64,000 nucleotides of DNA from MAG-121220-bin8 sp002700465. GTDB lineage: Bacteria > Bacteroidota > Bacteroidia > Flavobacteriales > Flavobacteriaceae. The DNA lies in the NCBI GenBank assembly GCA_943789295.1, contig CALSTO010000002.1:1-64000 (forward strand), read 5' to 3'. The notes below the pieces were generated by a model, which saw only the letters and a list, made by a program, of their open reading frames with translations, did no database searches and was not told the origin of the DNA. The position numbers and the translations under genes are program-made. The first letter of the stretch is position 1. The number at the start of each line of letters is the position of its first letter. This document shows, piece after piece, positions 28,622 through 37,112 of the stretch.

Positions 28622-29251
28622 ATGTCTGAAATTTTTAATTTTTTGTTTGAACAATATTCACAGTCTCAAACTGTTGATGTTATTTTAGAGATTACAGCTG
28701 TTGTTTTTGGATTATTAAGCGTTTGGTATTCGAAAAACAATAATATACTTGTCTTTCCTACAGGGATGATTTCTACAGCTATTTTTATATATCTGCTTTT
28801 CAAATGGGTTCTTTTAGGAGATATGCTTATAAACGCCTATTATTTTATTATGAGTATTTATGGTTGGTTTATTTGGACAAGAAAAGAGAATAATATCGTA
28901 ACTCCAATTACAAGAGTAAATTCGCATGAAAAGAAAATAGGTTTAATAATTTTTATTTCATCATTAGTGTTTGTTTATCTAGTTTATGTTTATTTTGATA
29001 AGTGGGGTACTATTACGTCATACATAGATAACCTAACCACTGCTATATTTTTTGTTGGTATGTGGTTAATGGCTAAAAGAAAAATTGAAAATTGGATTTT
29101 TTGGATTGTAGCTGATATCATTTCAATCCCCCTTTATTTTTACAAAGGGTTTACTTTTACTAGCTTACAATATTTAATTTTTACATTTATTGCTATTGCA
29201 GGATATTATTCATGGAAAAACATCTTAAACAAATCGCAACAGACTGCTTAA
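28622..29251 (+). CDS. PnuC-family vitamin transporter, probably PnuT (thiamine)
   Basis: 209 residues with about seven membrane helices. Family features include LLSVWYSKNNNILVFPTGMI (about 36-55), NAYYFIMSIYGWFIWTR (about 80-96) and the C-terminal SLQYLIFTFIAIAGYYSWKN. PnuC proteins facilitate nicotinamide riboside uptake; the PnuT branch moves thiamine. The TPP riboswitch and TonB receptor downstream favour thiamine, by context only. Its 3' end overlaps the next gene by 40 bases. Confidence 0.85.
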   Translation: MSEIFNFLFEQYSQSQTVDVILEITAVVFGLLSVWYSKNNNILVFPTGMISTAIFIYLLFKWVLLGDMLINAYYFIMSIYGWFIWTRKENNIVTPITRVNSHEKKIGLIIFISSLVFVYLVYVYFDKWGTITSYIDNLTTAIFFVGMWLMAKRKIENWIFWIVADIISIPLYFYKGFTFTSLQYLIFTFIAIAGYYSWKNILNKSQQTA

Positions 29252-29778
29252 AAGTAGTTGTTTTTGGTCCAGAATCCTCTGGTAAAACTACATTGTCTAG
29301 AAAGCTAGCTACTCATTATAATGTTTCATGGATAGAGGAATTTGCCAGAGAGTATTTACAAGAAAAGTGGGATAAAGAAAAAAAAATTTGTGAATTAGAT
29401 GACCTTTTACCTATTGCACATGGGCAAATTAAGTTAGAAAACGAATATTCACAAAAATCTTCAAAGTTATTAATTTGTGATACTGACTTGTTGGAAACAA
29501 AAGTATATTCTGAAACATACTTTGACGGATTTTGCGATCCGCTTTTAGAAAAATATGCAATTCAAAATAAATACAACTTATATATTCTTACAGATATAGA
29601 TATTCCTTGGGTTAAAGACGATTTAAGAGATCGACCCAATAACCGACTAGAAATGTTTAATGCATTTAAACAAGCCTTAATTAAATACAATAAGCCTTAC
29701 ATTACAGTCTCAGGAGATGTTGACAAGAGAATGCAAATTGCAACCAAAAAAATTGACGAATTATTAATAAAACAATAG
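29212..29778 (+). CDS. NadR-like P-loop ATPase/kinase
   Basis: 188 residues. The Walker A motif GPESSGKTT (about 19-27) and a NadR-kinase-like body (WIEEFAREYLQE; LICDTDLLETKVYSE; LRDRPNNRLEMF) place it with the ribosylnicotinamide-kinase-like AAA_28 group. NadR kinase traps vitamins by phosphorylation after PnuC uptake. Next to a probable thiamine PnuT, this one may phosphorylate thiamine or another vitamin; that is inference. There is no N-terminal nucleotidyltransferase or HTH domain. Confidence 0.8.
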   Translation: MEKHLKQIATDCLKVVVFGPESSGKTTLSRKLATHYNVSWIEEFAREYLQEKWDKEKKICELDDLLPIAHGQIKLENEYSQKSSKLLICDTDLLETKVYSETYFDGFCDPLLEKYAIQNKYNLYILTDIDIPWVKDDLRDRPNNRLEMFNAFKQALIKYNKPYITVSGDVDKRMQIATKKIDELLIKQ

Positions 29779-29817
29779 TTTTTATTTGTTTTTATCCTAA
29801 ATTTACTAAGTAATTAA

Positions 29818-29880
29818 ATGGGGTGCTACGGCTGAGATTATACCCAATGAACCTGCCAAGTAATTTTGGAGAGGGAAATT
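29818..29880 (+). promoter_or_regulatory. TPP (THI-box) riboswitch
   Basis: The conserved THI-box elements occur in order: GGGGTGC (29820-29826), GGCTGAGA (29830-29837), ACCC, TGAACCTG (29848-29855), a short CCAA/TTGG hairpin, and GGGAA (29873-29877). It lies 43 bases before the TonB receptor ATG, so thiamine pyrophosphate should repress that receptor. Confidence 0.9.
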
Positions 29881-29922
29881 GAACTACTCTAAGTATATCC
29901 CTGTTTTATCATTAACTTAAAT

Positions 29923-32082
29923 ATGAAAAACATTTTATACTTTTTATTATTAATAACTCTTAGCCAGTACTCACAGGATCAAATAAATGATACAATTCAA
30001 GGCACTAAACAGAATTTAGATGAAGTTATCGTACAATCTGTAAGAGTTAAATACTCTAGCCCTATCACACATTCTAATGTTTCTAAATCTGATTTGTCTT
30101 CTAAAAACTTAGGACAGGATTTACCTGTTTTATTAACTTTTTTACCATCAATAGTAACTACTTCTGATGCTGGTGCGGGTATTGGTTACACTGGTATAAG
30201 AATTAGAGGGGTAAGTGCTCAGTCTACCAATATTACTATAAATGGTATTCCTTTTAATGATCCAGAATCACACGGAACTTACTGGGTCAATCTTCCAGAT
30301 TTTACATCCTCTGTTGAAAACTTGCAAGTTCAAAGAGGTGTAGGAACATCAACAAATGGATCGGGTGCCTTTGGAGCTAGTATTAACATACTTACGGATG
30401 CAATTTCAAAAAACCCTTTTGCAGAAATTTCTAATTCAGTTGGAAGTTACAATACTTTAAAGCATACTGTTAAATTTAGTACTGGTCAATTAAACGATTC
30501 GTTTGAGCTTATCTGGAAGATTATCTAAAATTGACTCTGACGGCTATATTGACAGAGCTTATTCAGATTTAAAATCGTATTTTTTACAAGCCGCTTACAG
30601 TAAAGGAAATACCTTAATTAAAGCCTTAACGTTTGGAGGTCATGAAAAAACTTATCAATCATGGTATGGTGTTTCTAAGGAAGAACTATTAGAAAACAGA
30701 AGGCAGAATCCATATACTTATGAAAATGAAATCGACAATTACAAACAAGATCATTATCAATTTCACTGGAATCAAAAATTAAACGAGAGGTGGTCAACAA
30801 ATCTAGGATTAAATTATACATACGGTCGCGGATATTTTGAACAATATAGAGAGGATGATTCTATTGATACATATGGTGGAATATTAGTTTCGGATCTGGA
30901 CCAACAAGGAAATAAGACAGGTACAACAGATTTAATAAGAAGACGTTGGTTAGATAATAATTTTTATGTTTTCAACGCATCAGCAAATTACAAAACAAGT
31001 AAGTTGGACTTAATGTTTAATAGTTCTTACAGCACCTATAGTGGAGACCACTACGGTGAGGTGATTTGGGCTAGAAACTTTAGTGAAAACAGTTCTGTTA
31101 GAGATAGATATTACGATGGAAATGGTAAAAAAACTGATTTAAGTTTTTTGCTAAAGCATCTTATTTGTTAAATGATAAATTAGAATTTTACGGAGATCTT
31201 CAACTTAGAAAATTAAATTATAAAACATCTGGAATTACCTCAGACTTGGTTAATATGTTAATTGATCAGTCTTACAGTTTTTTCAATCCTAAGTTTGGTT
31301 TATCATTTACACTTAGTCCAATATCCATGCTTTATGGTTCTTTCTCAAGAGCTAATCGGGAGCCTAGTCGTAGTGATTATGAAAGTAATATAAATATTAA
31401 GCCAGAGCAACTAAACGATTTTGAATTTGGATGGCGTTTTAGAAAAAATGGTCTAAAACTTAATTTAAACGCATATTATATGCTTTACAACGAACAGTTA
31501 GTTTTGACTGGTGAGTTAGATGATGTAGGAACTCCAATTAGAACTAACAGCGGATCGAGTTATAGAAAAGGTATTGAATTAGAAGCTGGTTTGAAACTTT
31601 CTGAAGATTTTTTAATTAATTCAAATTTAACATTAAGCTCTAATAAGAATAAGCAAATTTTATCAAATTTTGATGGGGAAATATTTAATTTTGGAAAGAC
31701 TAACATATCATTTTCACCTGATATAATTGCATCAAATTCAATTGTTTTTTCTCCCAATGACAAATTAATGATTAGCTTTCTTTCAAAATACGTTGGAAAA
31801 CAATACATGGGAAATACAGATGCTGTTAATTCAATTCTTGACAGTTATTTTGTAAATAATATTAACTTTAGTTACACGCTAAATTCTAATCGTATTTTTG
31901 ATGAAATTATAATTTCAGGACTAGTCAATAATATTTTAAATAAAGAATACGTTTCTAATGGATATTATTATACATATGAAGACACGTGGTCTAATCCAGG
32001 GCAGGTTAAAACTTTAGATGGAGCTGGATATTATCCGCAGGCTGAAAGAAATTTTTTAATAGGATTAACTCTAAAGCTTTAA
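29923..32082 (+). CDS. TonB-dependent receptor under TPP control, frameshifted
   Basis: Probable outer-membrane thiamine receptor. It has a signal peptide (1-19) and a TonB-box region NLDEVIVQSVRVKYSSP. The plug (GYTGIRIRGVSAQSTNITING; GSGAFGASINILTD) and a full barrel to a C-terminal AERNFLIGLTLKL strand follow. The total is about 720 residues. One extra base near 30510-30525 and one missing base near 31141-31160 break the frame and cancel each other, with continuous homology on both sides. The riboswitch directly upstream supports thiamine as ligand. I treat the shifts as sequence errors. Confidence 0.85.
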
Positions 32083-32089
32083 ATTTTGT

Positions 32090-32097
32090 TAGTTTTG
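32090..32097 (+). promoter_or_regulatory. -7 promoter box TAGTTTTG with near-leaderless start
   Basis: TAGTTTTG matches TAnnTTTG and ends only four bases before the GTG start at 32102, so the mRNA would begin at or next to the start codon. Confidence 0.45.
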
Positions 32098-32101
32098 CAA
32101 A

Positions 32102-32407
32102 GTGAAAAGAATAATTAGCTTAATTCTTATTGTAATTTTAAGCCTTCCTTCAGTTTTTGGCTTAAATCACTTTTTATTTGAAGATCATGTTCAATGTTAT
32201 GAGCAAAATCTTCATTTTCACCAAGCTGAAATAGATTGTTGTACATGTGACTTTGTGAGGTCAGATATTGAATTTGATTCTAATATTAACAACTATTCAT
32301 TCAATGAATTTTCAACTAATTATAAGAACAATGCGACTTATAATTATACAGTTTTTTCAAATTATTTAAATTATTTTGATTCTAGAGGTCCCCCAGTTGA
32401 TTGCTAA
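32102..32407 (+). CDS. Small secreted His/Cys-rich protein beside the metal receptor
   Basis: 101 residues from a GTG start. A clear signal peptide (1-20, MKRIISLILIVILSLPSVFG) precedes a metal-binding-looking segment HFLFEDHVQCYEQNLHFHQA and then EIDCCTCDF (about 22-51). After a polar Asn/Tyr-rich part it ends SRGPPVDC. I recognise no named family. Placement 41 bases before a His/Asp-rich receptor suggests a periplasmic metal-binding partner, possibly for zinc or copper; this is inference. Confidence 0.7.
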   Translation: MKRIISLILIVILSLPSVFGLNHFLFEDHVQCYEQNLHFHQAEIDCCTCDFVRSDIEFDSNINNYSFNEFSTNYKNNATYNYTVFSNYLNYFDSRGPPVDC

Positions 32408-32448
32408 ATTTAATCGATCTAAATCAATCAAAATAAATAAAAAAATAA

Positions 32449-34555
32449 ATGAAAAATATTACAAAATTTGCCTTATTGGCATTGCTAATAATTAGCATAA
32501 ATAAAATTACAGCTCAAAACAATCAAGAAAACGATTCTATAATTTCTGTTGATCTTAAAGAAGTAGTAGTGTCTACTCCTTTCAAAGAGTCTGTAAAAAA
32601 CAATGTACTTAAAGTAAGTAAATTAAACTTAAACAATTTAAACTACATAAAAAGACTAAACTTCTCAAATGCAATTCAAGAAATCCCAGGGGTTTCTATA
32701 ATTTCTACAGGTCCTGGTATTTCAAAACCTGTAATTAGAGGTTTGTCCTCAAACCGTGTTACTGTATTTAATCAATTTATGAGAGTTGAGAACCAGCAAT
32801 GGGGAGCTGAACATGGAATGGAAATTTCAGGTTTTGGAGTTGGATCAGTAGAAGTTATTAAAGGCCCAATGTCTGTTTTATATGGATCTGATGCAATTGG
32901 TGGAGTTCTATACGTTAATCCAGATTCGTATTACAATGGTGATGGATCTGAAATAGAGCTAGGAACTATTTATAACTCAAATTATCAAGGTCTTACAACT
33001 AATTTAGGCATTAAAGGAGGTTCAAATAAATTATCTTATTTGGTTCAAGCCAGTCTTGTAGATAATAAGGATTTTAACACCCCAGATGGTGAAGTTGAAA
33101 ATACTTACTTTAAGAATAGTGATTTAAAATTTGGATTAGGTTACACATCAGACAATTTTATCTCTGATTTAAGAATTAACATAAACAAATCTGAAATTGG
33201 AATTCCTCATGGAGATGAAGAACATGACGATCATGACGATCATGACGATCACGACGATCACGATGATGACGATCACGATGATGACGATCACGATGAACAT
33301 GAAGAGGAAAAGAGTTACCAAGATCTTGAAAACACAATGATTTCATGGAAAAACAGATTCCTGTTTGAAAACAGATCTGAAATTGAATTTACATTAGGGT
33401 TTAGCTCTAACAAAAGAAAGGAATTTGGACATCACGAAGAGGAGGGACACGATGATCACGATGACGATCACGATGATGACGATCATGACGATCGATCGAT
33501 CACGATCATGATCACGACGACACGGAGAGGGACCATCATTAAACATGGATTTAGAAACGACAACTTTTGATTTAAAATATATTTTTCCAAAATCTGAAAA
33601 ACTTGAACTTAGTATTCGGAGCTAATATTTTGTCGCAAACTAATACTAATTATGGAGAGGAAGAATTAATACCTGATGCTGATAAAAGAGATTTTGGTGT
33701 TTATGCTTTATCTCATATACACGCTTCAAAATGGGATGTTTTAATTGGTTTAAGAACTGATAATAGAAAGATAACTACATCTGATTTTGATCAAGAATTA
33801 TAATAGTTTAAATGCTTCTTTAGGTTTTAAAAGAGATTTTTCAGACTAATAAAATTTTTAGACTTAACTTTTCAAATGGTTATAGAGCACCTAATCTTTC
33901 AGAGTTATTTTCAGATGGAGTTCATCACGGAACTGCTCAATATGAAATAGGTGACAGTAATTTAACTGAGGAGAAAAATTTCCAAACGGATATTTCTATA
34001 TCTTCTTTTGGTTCAGATTCTAGTTTTGGCTTAGATGTTTTTTATAACTCAATCCAAGATTATATCTATTTAGAGCCAACTGGACAAACAATGAGCTCTA
34101 TGCCAGTTTATAATTATTCTCAAGCTGATGCTTCTCTAATGGGTGGAGAACTTTATTTTTCTAAATCTACATCATTGGATTGGCTTTCTTATAAAACCTC
34201 TTTTGAGTATGTTTCAGGTGAAAAAGCTGAGGGTGGTTACTTACCTTTTATATCGCCTTTTACTTTTAAACATGCGTTTAATTTAGATTTTGATAGTAAT
34301 AACTACAAGATTAGTATCATTTCAAAAGGAAAGCAAAATAATGTTGGACAGTTTGAAACAGCAACGGATTCATATTTACTTATGAACCTTTCAGGTAGTC
34401 ATGAATTTAACCTTGGTAATAATAATTTAGGTTTTGTCTGGTCAATTAATAATTTATTGGACGAAGAATATTACGATCATTTGTCTAGATTCAAGAAGAT
34501 GGGTATCCATGAAATGGGTAGAAACATCTCTTTTGGTTTAAATTATAAATTTTAA
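32449..34555 (+). CDS. TonB-dependent metal receptor (ZnuD-like) with His/Asp repeats, frameshifted
   Basis: A signal peptide (1-22) leads to the TonB region VDLKEVVVSTPFKESVKNN and a plug ending GPMSVLYGSDAIGGVLYVNP (about 140-160). Two extracellular loops (residues about 250-290 and 325-365) are runs of His and Asp, as in the zinc receptor ZnuD of Neisseria. Barrel strands follow (FSNGYRAPNLSELFSDGVHH) to MGRNISFGLNYKF. The frame breaks at about 33490, 33535, 33590-33600 and 33800-33845. The total span suits about 700 residues. Zinc is the likeliest ligand; other divalent metals are possible. Confidence 0.85.
33205..33540 (+). repeat. His/Asp-coding GATCAC/GATGAC repeat tracts
   Basis: Two clusters (33205-33309 and 33431-33540) of GACGATCAT/GACGATCAC-type units encode alternating Asp and His. 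The second includes GATCGATCGATC (33490-33501), where the frame is lost. Low-complexity DNA like this is prone to real slippage and to misassembly. Confidence 0.9.
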
Positions 34556-34576
34556 TATTATATGCTAATTTAATTT

Positions 34577-34617
34577 GGTAATTCAGTTCGATATTCGGAC
34601 TGAATTACCATTTTTTT
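34577..34617 (+). terminator. Strong hairpin terminator overlapping a convergent gene end
   Basis: GGTAATTCAGT and its complement ACTGAATTACC form an almost perfect stem (34577-34609) followed by seven T. It ends the metal-receptor mRNA. Its stem also contains the last codons and the stop of the minus-strand gene. Confidence 0.85.
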
Positions 34618-35002
34618 CAGAAAAATATAATTTCATAGGGTAGGAATTCGTTCCTGAGCCCGAAAGCAATTGTCCAGTTGCTAAACTGTATTTAGAATCA
34701 TCACAATTGCAAATCGTTTGTACTCCGTCTATTTCCATTGTAGAACATGACGAGGGGTATTGATTAGGACAGCTTGCTTCCCAAGCAAATATTTGGTTAC
34801 TAAAATTGAACAAGATTAGCCCTTTTATTCCTCCAGAGTTTATATAGACAGCTCCTCCGTTATAATTTAAATCATCGTATTTTGGTAAATTAAGATTTAT
34901 TGTTTTTTCAAAACTAATATTTTGGAGAAATGGATTTCTGTTTATCTCATTTTTTGAACATGAAGAGATTAAAATAAAAAACAAAATTAATACGTATTTC
35001 AT
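34583..35002 (-). CDS. Rieske-like lipoprotein lacking cluster ligands
   Basis: 139 residues with a lipoprotein signal (lipobox LISSC, Cys about 15). The C-terminal half has the layout of a Rieske domain: AWEASCPNQYPSSCS, then TICNCDDSKYSLATGQLLSG, where CxH and CPxHG are normally followed by YDxxTG. The two ligand His residues are absent (CPN and CNCDD instead), so a classical 2Fe-2S cluster is unlikely. Similar Rieske-fold lipoproteins occur in Flavobacteriia. Function unknown. Confidence 0.65.
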   Translation of the reverse strand: MKYVLILFFILISSCSKNEINRNPFLQNISFEKTINLNLPKYDDLNYNGGAVYINSGGIKGLILFNFSNQIFAWEASCPNQYPSSCSTMEIDGVQTICNCDDSKYSLATGQLLSGSGTNSYPMKLYFSEKNGNSVRISN

Positions 35003-35055
35003 GTTATGGATTATTTTATGAAATTAGTTAAAAATTTAAAGATTTAATAATTTCG

Positions 35056-35093
35056 TATATTTACTTAAAATCCCATATAAATAGGGATTTTTT
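35056..35093 (+). promoter_or_regulatory. greA leader: -7-like box plus terminator-like hairpin
   Basis: TATATTTA (35056-35063, one mismatch to TAnnTTTG) is followed at once by AAAATCCC (35067-35074), a 9-base loop and GGGATTTT with extra T (to 35093). The hairpin lies between the likely start of transcription and the greA ATG, the position of an attenuator. Confidence 0.5.
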
Positions 35094-35104
35094 GTTTTAA
35101 AACA

Positions 35105-35584
35105 ATGATTATGAGTGATGTTTCTTATTACACAAAAGAGGGTTTAAAAAAACTTAAAGATGAATTAAATCATCTAAAGGACGTAGAACGACCAAAAGCT
35201 TCTAATGCTATAGGAGAGGCTAGAGATAAAGGTGACTTGAGTGAAAATGCAGAATACGATGCTGCAAAAGAGGCACAAGGAATGCTTGAGATGAAAATCT
35301 CTAAACTTGAAGCTACATTATCTAACGCTAGACTAATTGATGAATCTCAATTGGATCTTAGCAAAGTATTAGTACTTTCTAAGGTTACTATAAAAAATTT
35401 AAACAATCAAATGCAATTAAATTATACATTGGTTGCTGAAAGTGAAGCTGATTTAAAATCAGGAAAAATTTCTGTAAGTTCTCCTATAGGAAAAGGTCTT
35501 CTAGGTAAAAAAGTAGGAGAAATTGCGGAAGTAACAGTTCCAAATGGTACTTTAAAATTTGAAATCGTTTCAATAGAAAGATAA
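35105..35584 (+). CDS. greA: Transcription elongation factor GreA
   Basis: GreA rescues backtracked RNA polymerase by stimulating transcript cleavage. An N-terminal coiled coil (residues about 5-75) carries the tip GDLSENAEYDAAKE with the acidic Asp and Glu that act in the secondary channel. A C-terminal globular domain (SPIGKGLLGKKVGEIAEVTVP) follows. 159 residues from 35105; ATG 35111 is an equally possible start (MSDVSYYTKEG). HIT follows after 3 bases. Confidence 0.97.
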   Translation: MIMSDVSYYTKEGLKKLKDELNHLKDVERPKASNAIGEARDKGDLSENAEYDAAKEAQGMLEMKISKLEATLSNARLIDESQLDLSKVLVLSKVTIKNLNNQMQLNYTLVAESEADLKSGKISVSSPIGKGLLGKKVGEIAEVTVPNGTLKFEIVSIER

Positions 35585-35587
35585 ATT

Positions 35588-35977
35588 TTGAATTCAATAT
35601 TTACTCAAATTATAAAGGGAGATATTCCTTGTTATAAAATAGCAGAAACAGACAATTGCTTTGCTTTTTTAGATATAAATCCAAACTCAGCAGGTCACAC
35701 ACTTTGTATACCTAAAAAAGAGATAGATCTTATTTTTGATCTGGATGATAAAGATTATCAAGATTTGATGAATTTTTCAAAAAAAATTTCAAAAGCCTTG
35801 AAAAAAGCTGTTGATTGTGAAAGAATAGGTCTATCAGTTATTGGATTAGAAGTTCCTCATGCTCATGTTCATTTAGTTCCATTAAACTCAATGGAGGATA
35901 TTAACTTTAAAAAGAAAGTTAAAATGTCTGAAAAAGAATTTAAAGATTTAGCCAAATCTATTAAATCTTACTTGTAA
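35588..35977 (+). CDS. HIT-family (Hint-like) protein
   Basis: 129 residues from a TTG start. IFTQIIKGDIPCYKIAE opens the typical HIT fold, and the catalytic triad lies in PHAHVHLVP (about 98-106). Such proteins hydrolyse purine nucleoside phosphoramidates. It is in an operon with greA, separated by 3 bases, an arrangement commonly seen in Bacteroidota. Confidence 0.93.
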   Translation: MNSIFTQIIKGDIPCYKIAETDNCFAFLDINPNSAGHTLCIPKKEIDLIFDLDDKDYQDLMNFSKKISKALKKAVDCERIGLSVIGLEVPHAHVHLVPLNSMEDINFKKKVKMSEKEFKDLAKSIKSYL

Positions 35978-36066
35978 GAAATTTAATTTTTTCCTTATTT
36001 ATTCAAGTTGTTAATATTATTGATTATAAATCTTTTATTAACTTAAAATAAGGGCTAAAAATTCTT

Positions 36067-36074
36067 TAATTTTG
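36067..36074 (+). promoter_or_regulatory. -7 promoter box TAATTTTG before the DUF3127 gene
   Basis: An exact TAnnTTTG element 20 bases upstream of ATG 36095. An imperfect inverted repeat lies just upstream of it. Confidence 0.5.
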
Positions 36075-36094
36075 TAAAAAAATATATATATAAA

Positions 36095-36472
36095 ATGGAC
36101 ATTACAGGAAAAATTAAACTAATTAACGAAACAAAAGAATACGGAAGTAACGGTTTTAGAAAAAGAGAATTAGTTGTAACAACAGAAGAACAATACCCAC
36201 AAGATCTTTTAATTGAATTTATTCAAGATAAATGTGATATTTTAAACTCTTATAAAGTCAGTGATTCAGTCAAAGTTGATATTAATTTAAGAGGAAGAGA
36301 ATGGGAAAGTCCACAAGGTGAAGTAAAGTATTTTAATTCAATTCAAGGTTGGAGAATTGAAAAATTAAGTTCGGATGATTCAGAATCAAATATTCCGCCA
36401 GTTCCACCAGCAGATGCTTTTGAACCAGCAGATAATATAAACGACAACGAGCCTGACGATTTGCCTTTTTAA
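36095..36472 (+). CDS. DUF3127 OB-fold protein with SSB-like acidic tail
   Basis: 125 residues. MDITGKIKLINETKEYGSNG and REWESPQGEVKYFNSIQGWR mark DUF3127, a predicted OB-fold related to single-strand-binding proteins. The C-terminus is a Pro/Asp-rich linker ending NEPDDLPF, the same tip as the genuine Ssb in this window. That tip in SSB binds repair and replication proteins. I infer a DNA-linked role in contact with the same partners. It is followed by aat after 7 bases. Confidence 0.85.
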   Translation: MDITGKIKLINETKEYGSNGFRKRELVVTTEEQYPQDLLIEFIQDKCDILNSYKVSDSVKVDINLRGREWESPQGEVKYFNSIQGWRIEKLSSDDSESNIPPVPPADAFEPADNINDNEPDDLPF

Positions 36473-36479
36473 CAAATAA

Positions 36480-37112
36480 ATGTATCAATTAAGTAGCGAA
36501 CATATATTCCCATCGGCTTTAACTGCTAATAGTGATGGTGTTGTAGCTATTGGAGGAGATTTAGATCCAAAAAGAATATTAAAAGCCTATAAGCAAGGAA
36601 TCTTTCCTTGGTTTGAAAATGATGACTATTTGGTTTGGTGGAGTCCAGACCCTAGAATGGTTTTATTTCCAAAAAAGCTTAAGATTTCAAAATCAACTAA
36701 AAAGATTTTAAAGGACGATTATTTTAAAGTTACATTTAATCAATCATTTGATGAAGTTGTCGATTGTTGTGCAAAAGTTAAAAGATTTGGTCAAAATGGC
36801 ACATGGATCACAGAGGGGTTAAAAAAAGCTTATAACCTTTTACATAAAGAGGGTCATGCATTTTCAGTAGAAGTATGGAAGGATTTTGAGTTAGTGGGAG
36901 GACTTTACGGTATAGATTTAGGTGATATTTTTTGTGGAGAAAGTATGTTTAGTAAAGAGAATAATGCTAGTAAAATTGGTTTTATTCATTTAATTAAAGA
37001 ATTAAGTAAAAACGGTTATAAATTAATTGACTGTCAAGTGCCAAGTGCTCACTTAAAATCATTAGGTGCAGAAGAAATAAGCAGAGAACAGTTTTTAAAC
37101 TATTTGCCCTAA
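36480..37112 (+). CDS. aat: Leucyl/phenylalanyl-tRNA-protein transferase
   Basis: Adds Leu or Phe to proteins with N-terminal Lys or Arg, marking them for ClpAP. 210 residues with the family blocks GVVAIGGDLDPKRILKAYKQ, GIFPWFENDDYLVWWSPDPR, VGGLYGIDLGDIFCGESMFS and LIDCQVPSAHLKSLGA. Its last 18 bases overlap the convergent truB end. Confidence 0.96.
   Translation: MYQLSSEHIFPSALTANSDGVVAIGGDLDPKRILKAYKQGIFPWFENDDYLVWWSPDPRMVLFPKKLKISKSTKKILKDDYFKVTFNQSFDEVVDCCAKVKRFGQNGTWITEGLKKAYNLLHKEGHAFSVEVWKDFELVGGLYGIDLGDIFCGESMFSKENNASKIGFIHLIKELSKNGYKLIDCQVPSAHLKSLGAEEISREQFLNYLP

Noticed and set aside
33490..33501. GATCGATCGATC tetranucleotide repeat at the point of frame loss, as a phase-variation switch of the metal receptor
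   Set aside because: The same gene has at least three other frame breaks outside repeats, so error or misassembly explains the loss more simply. Only three units are present.
35993..36053. Imperfect inverted repeat CCTTATTT...AAATAAGG before the DUF3127 promoter
   Set aside because: Only 8 outer pairs plus a bulged inner part in very AT-rich DNA, without a T-run; plausible by chance.
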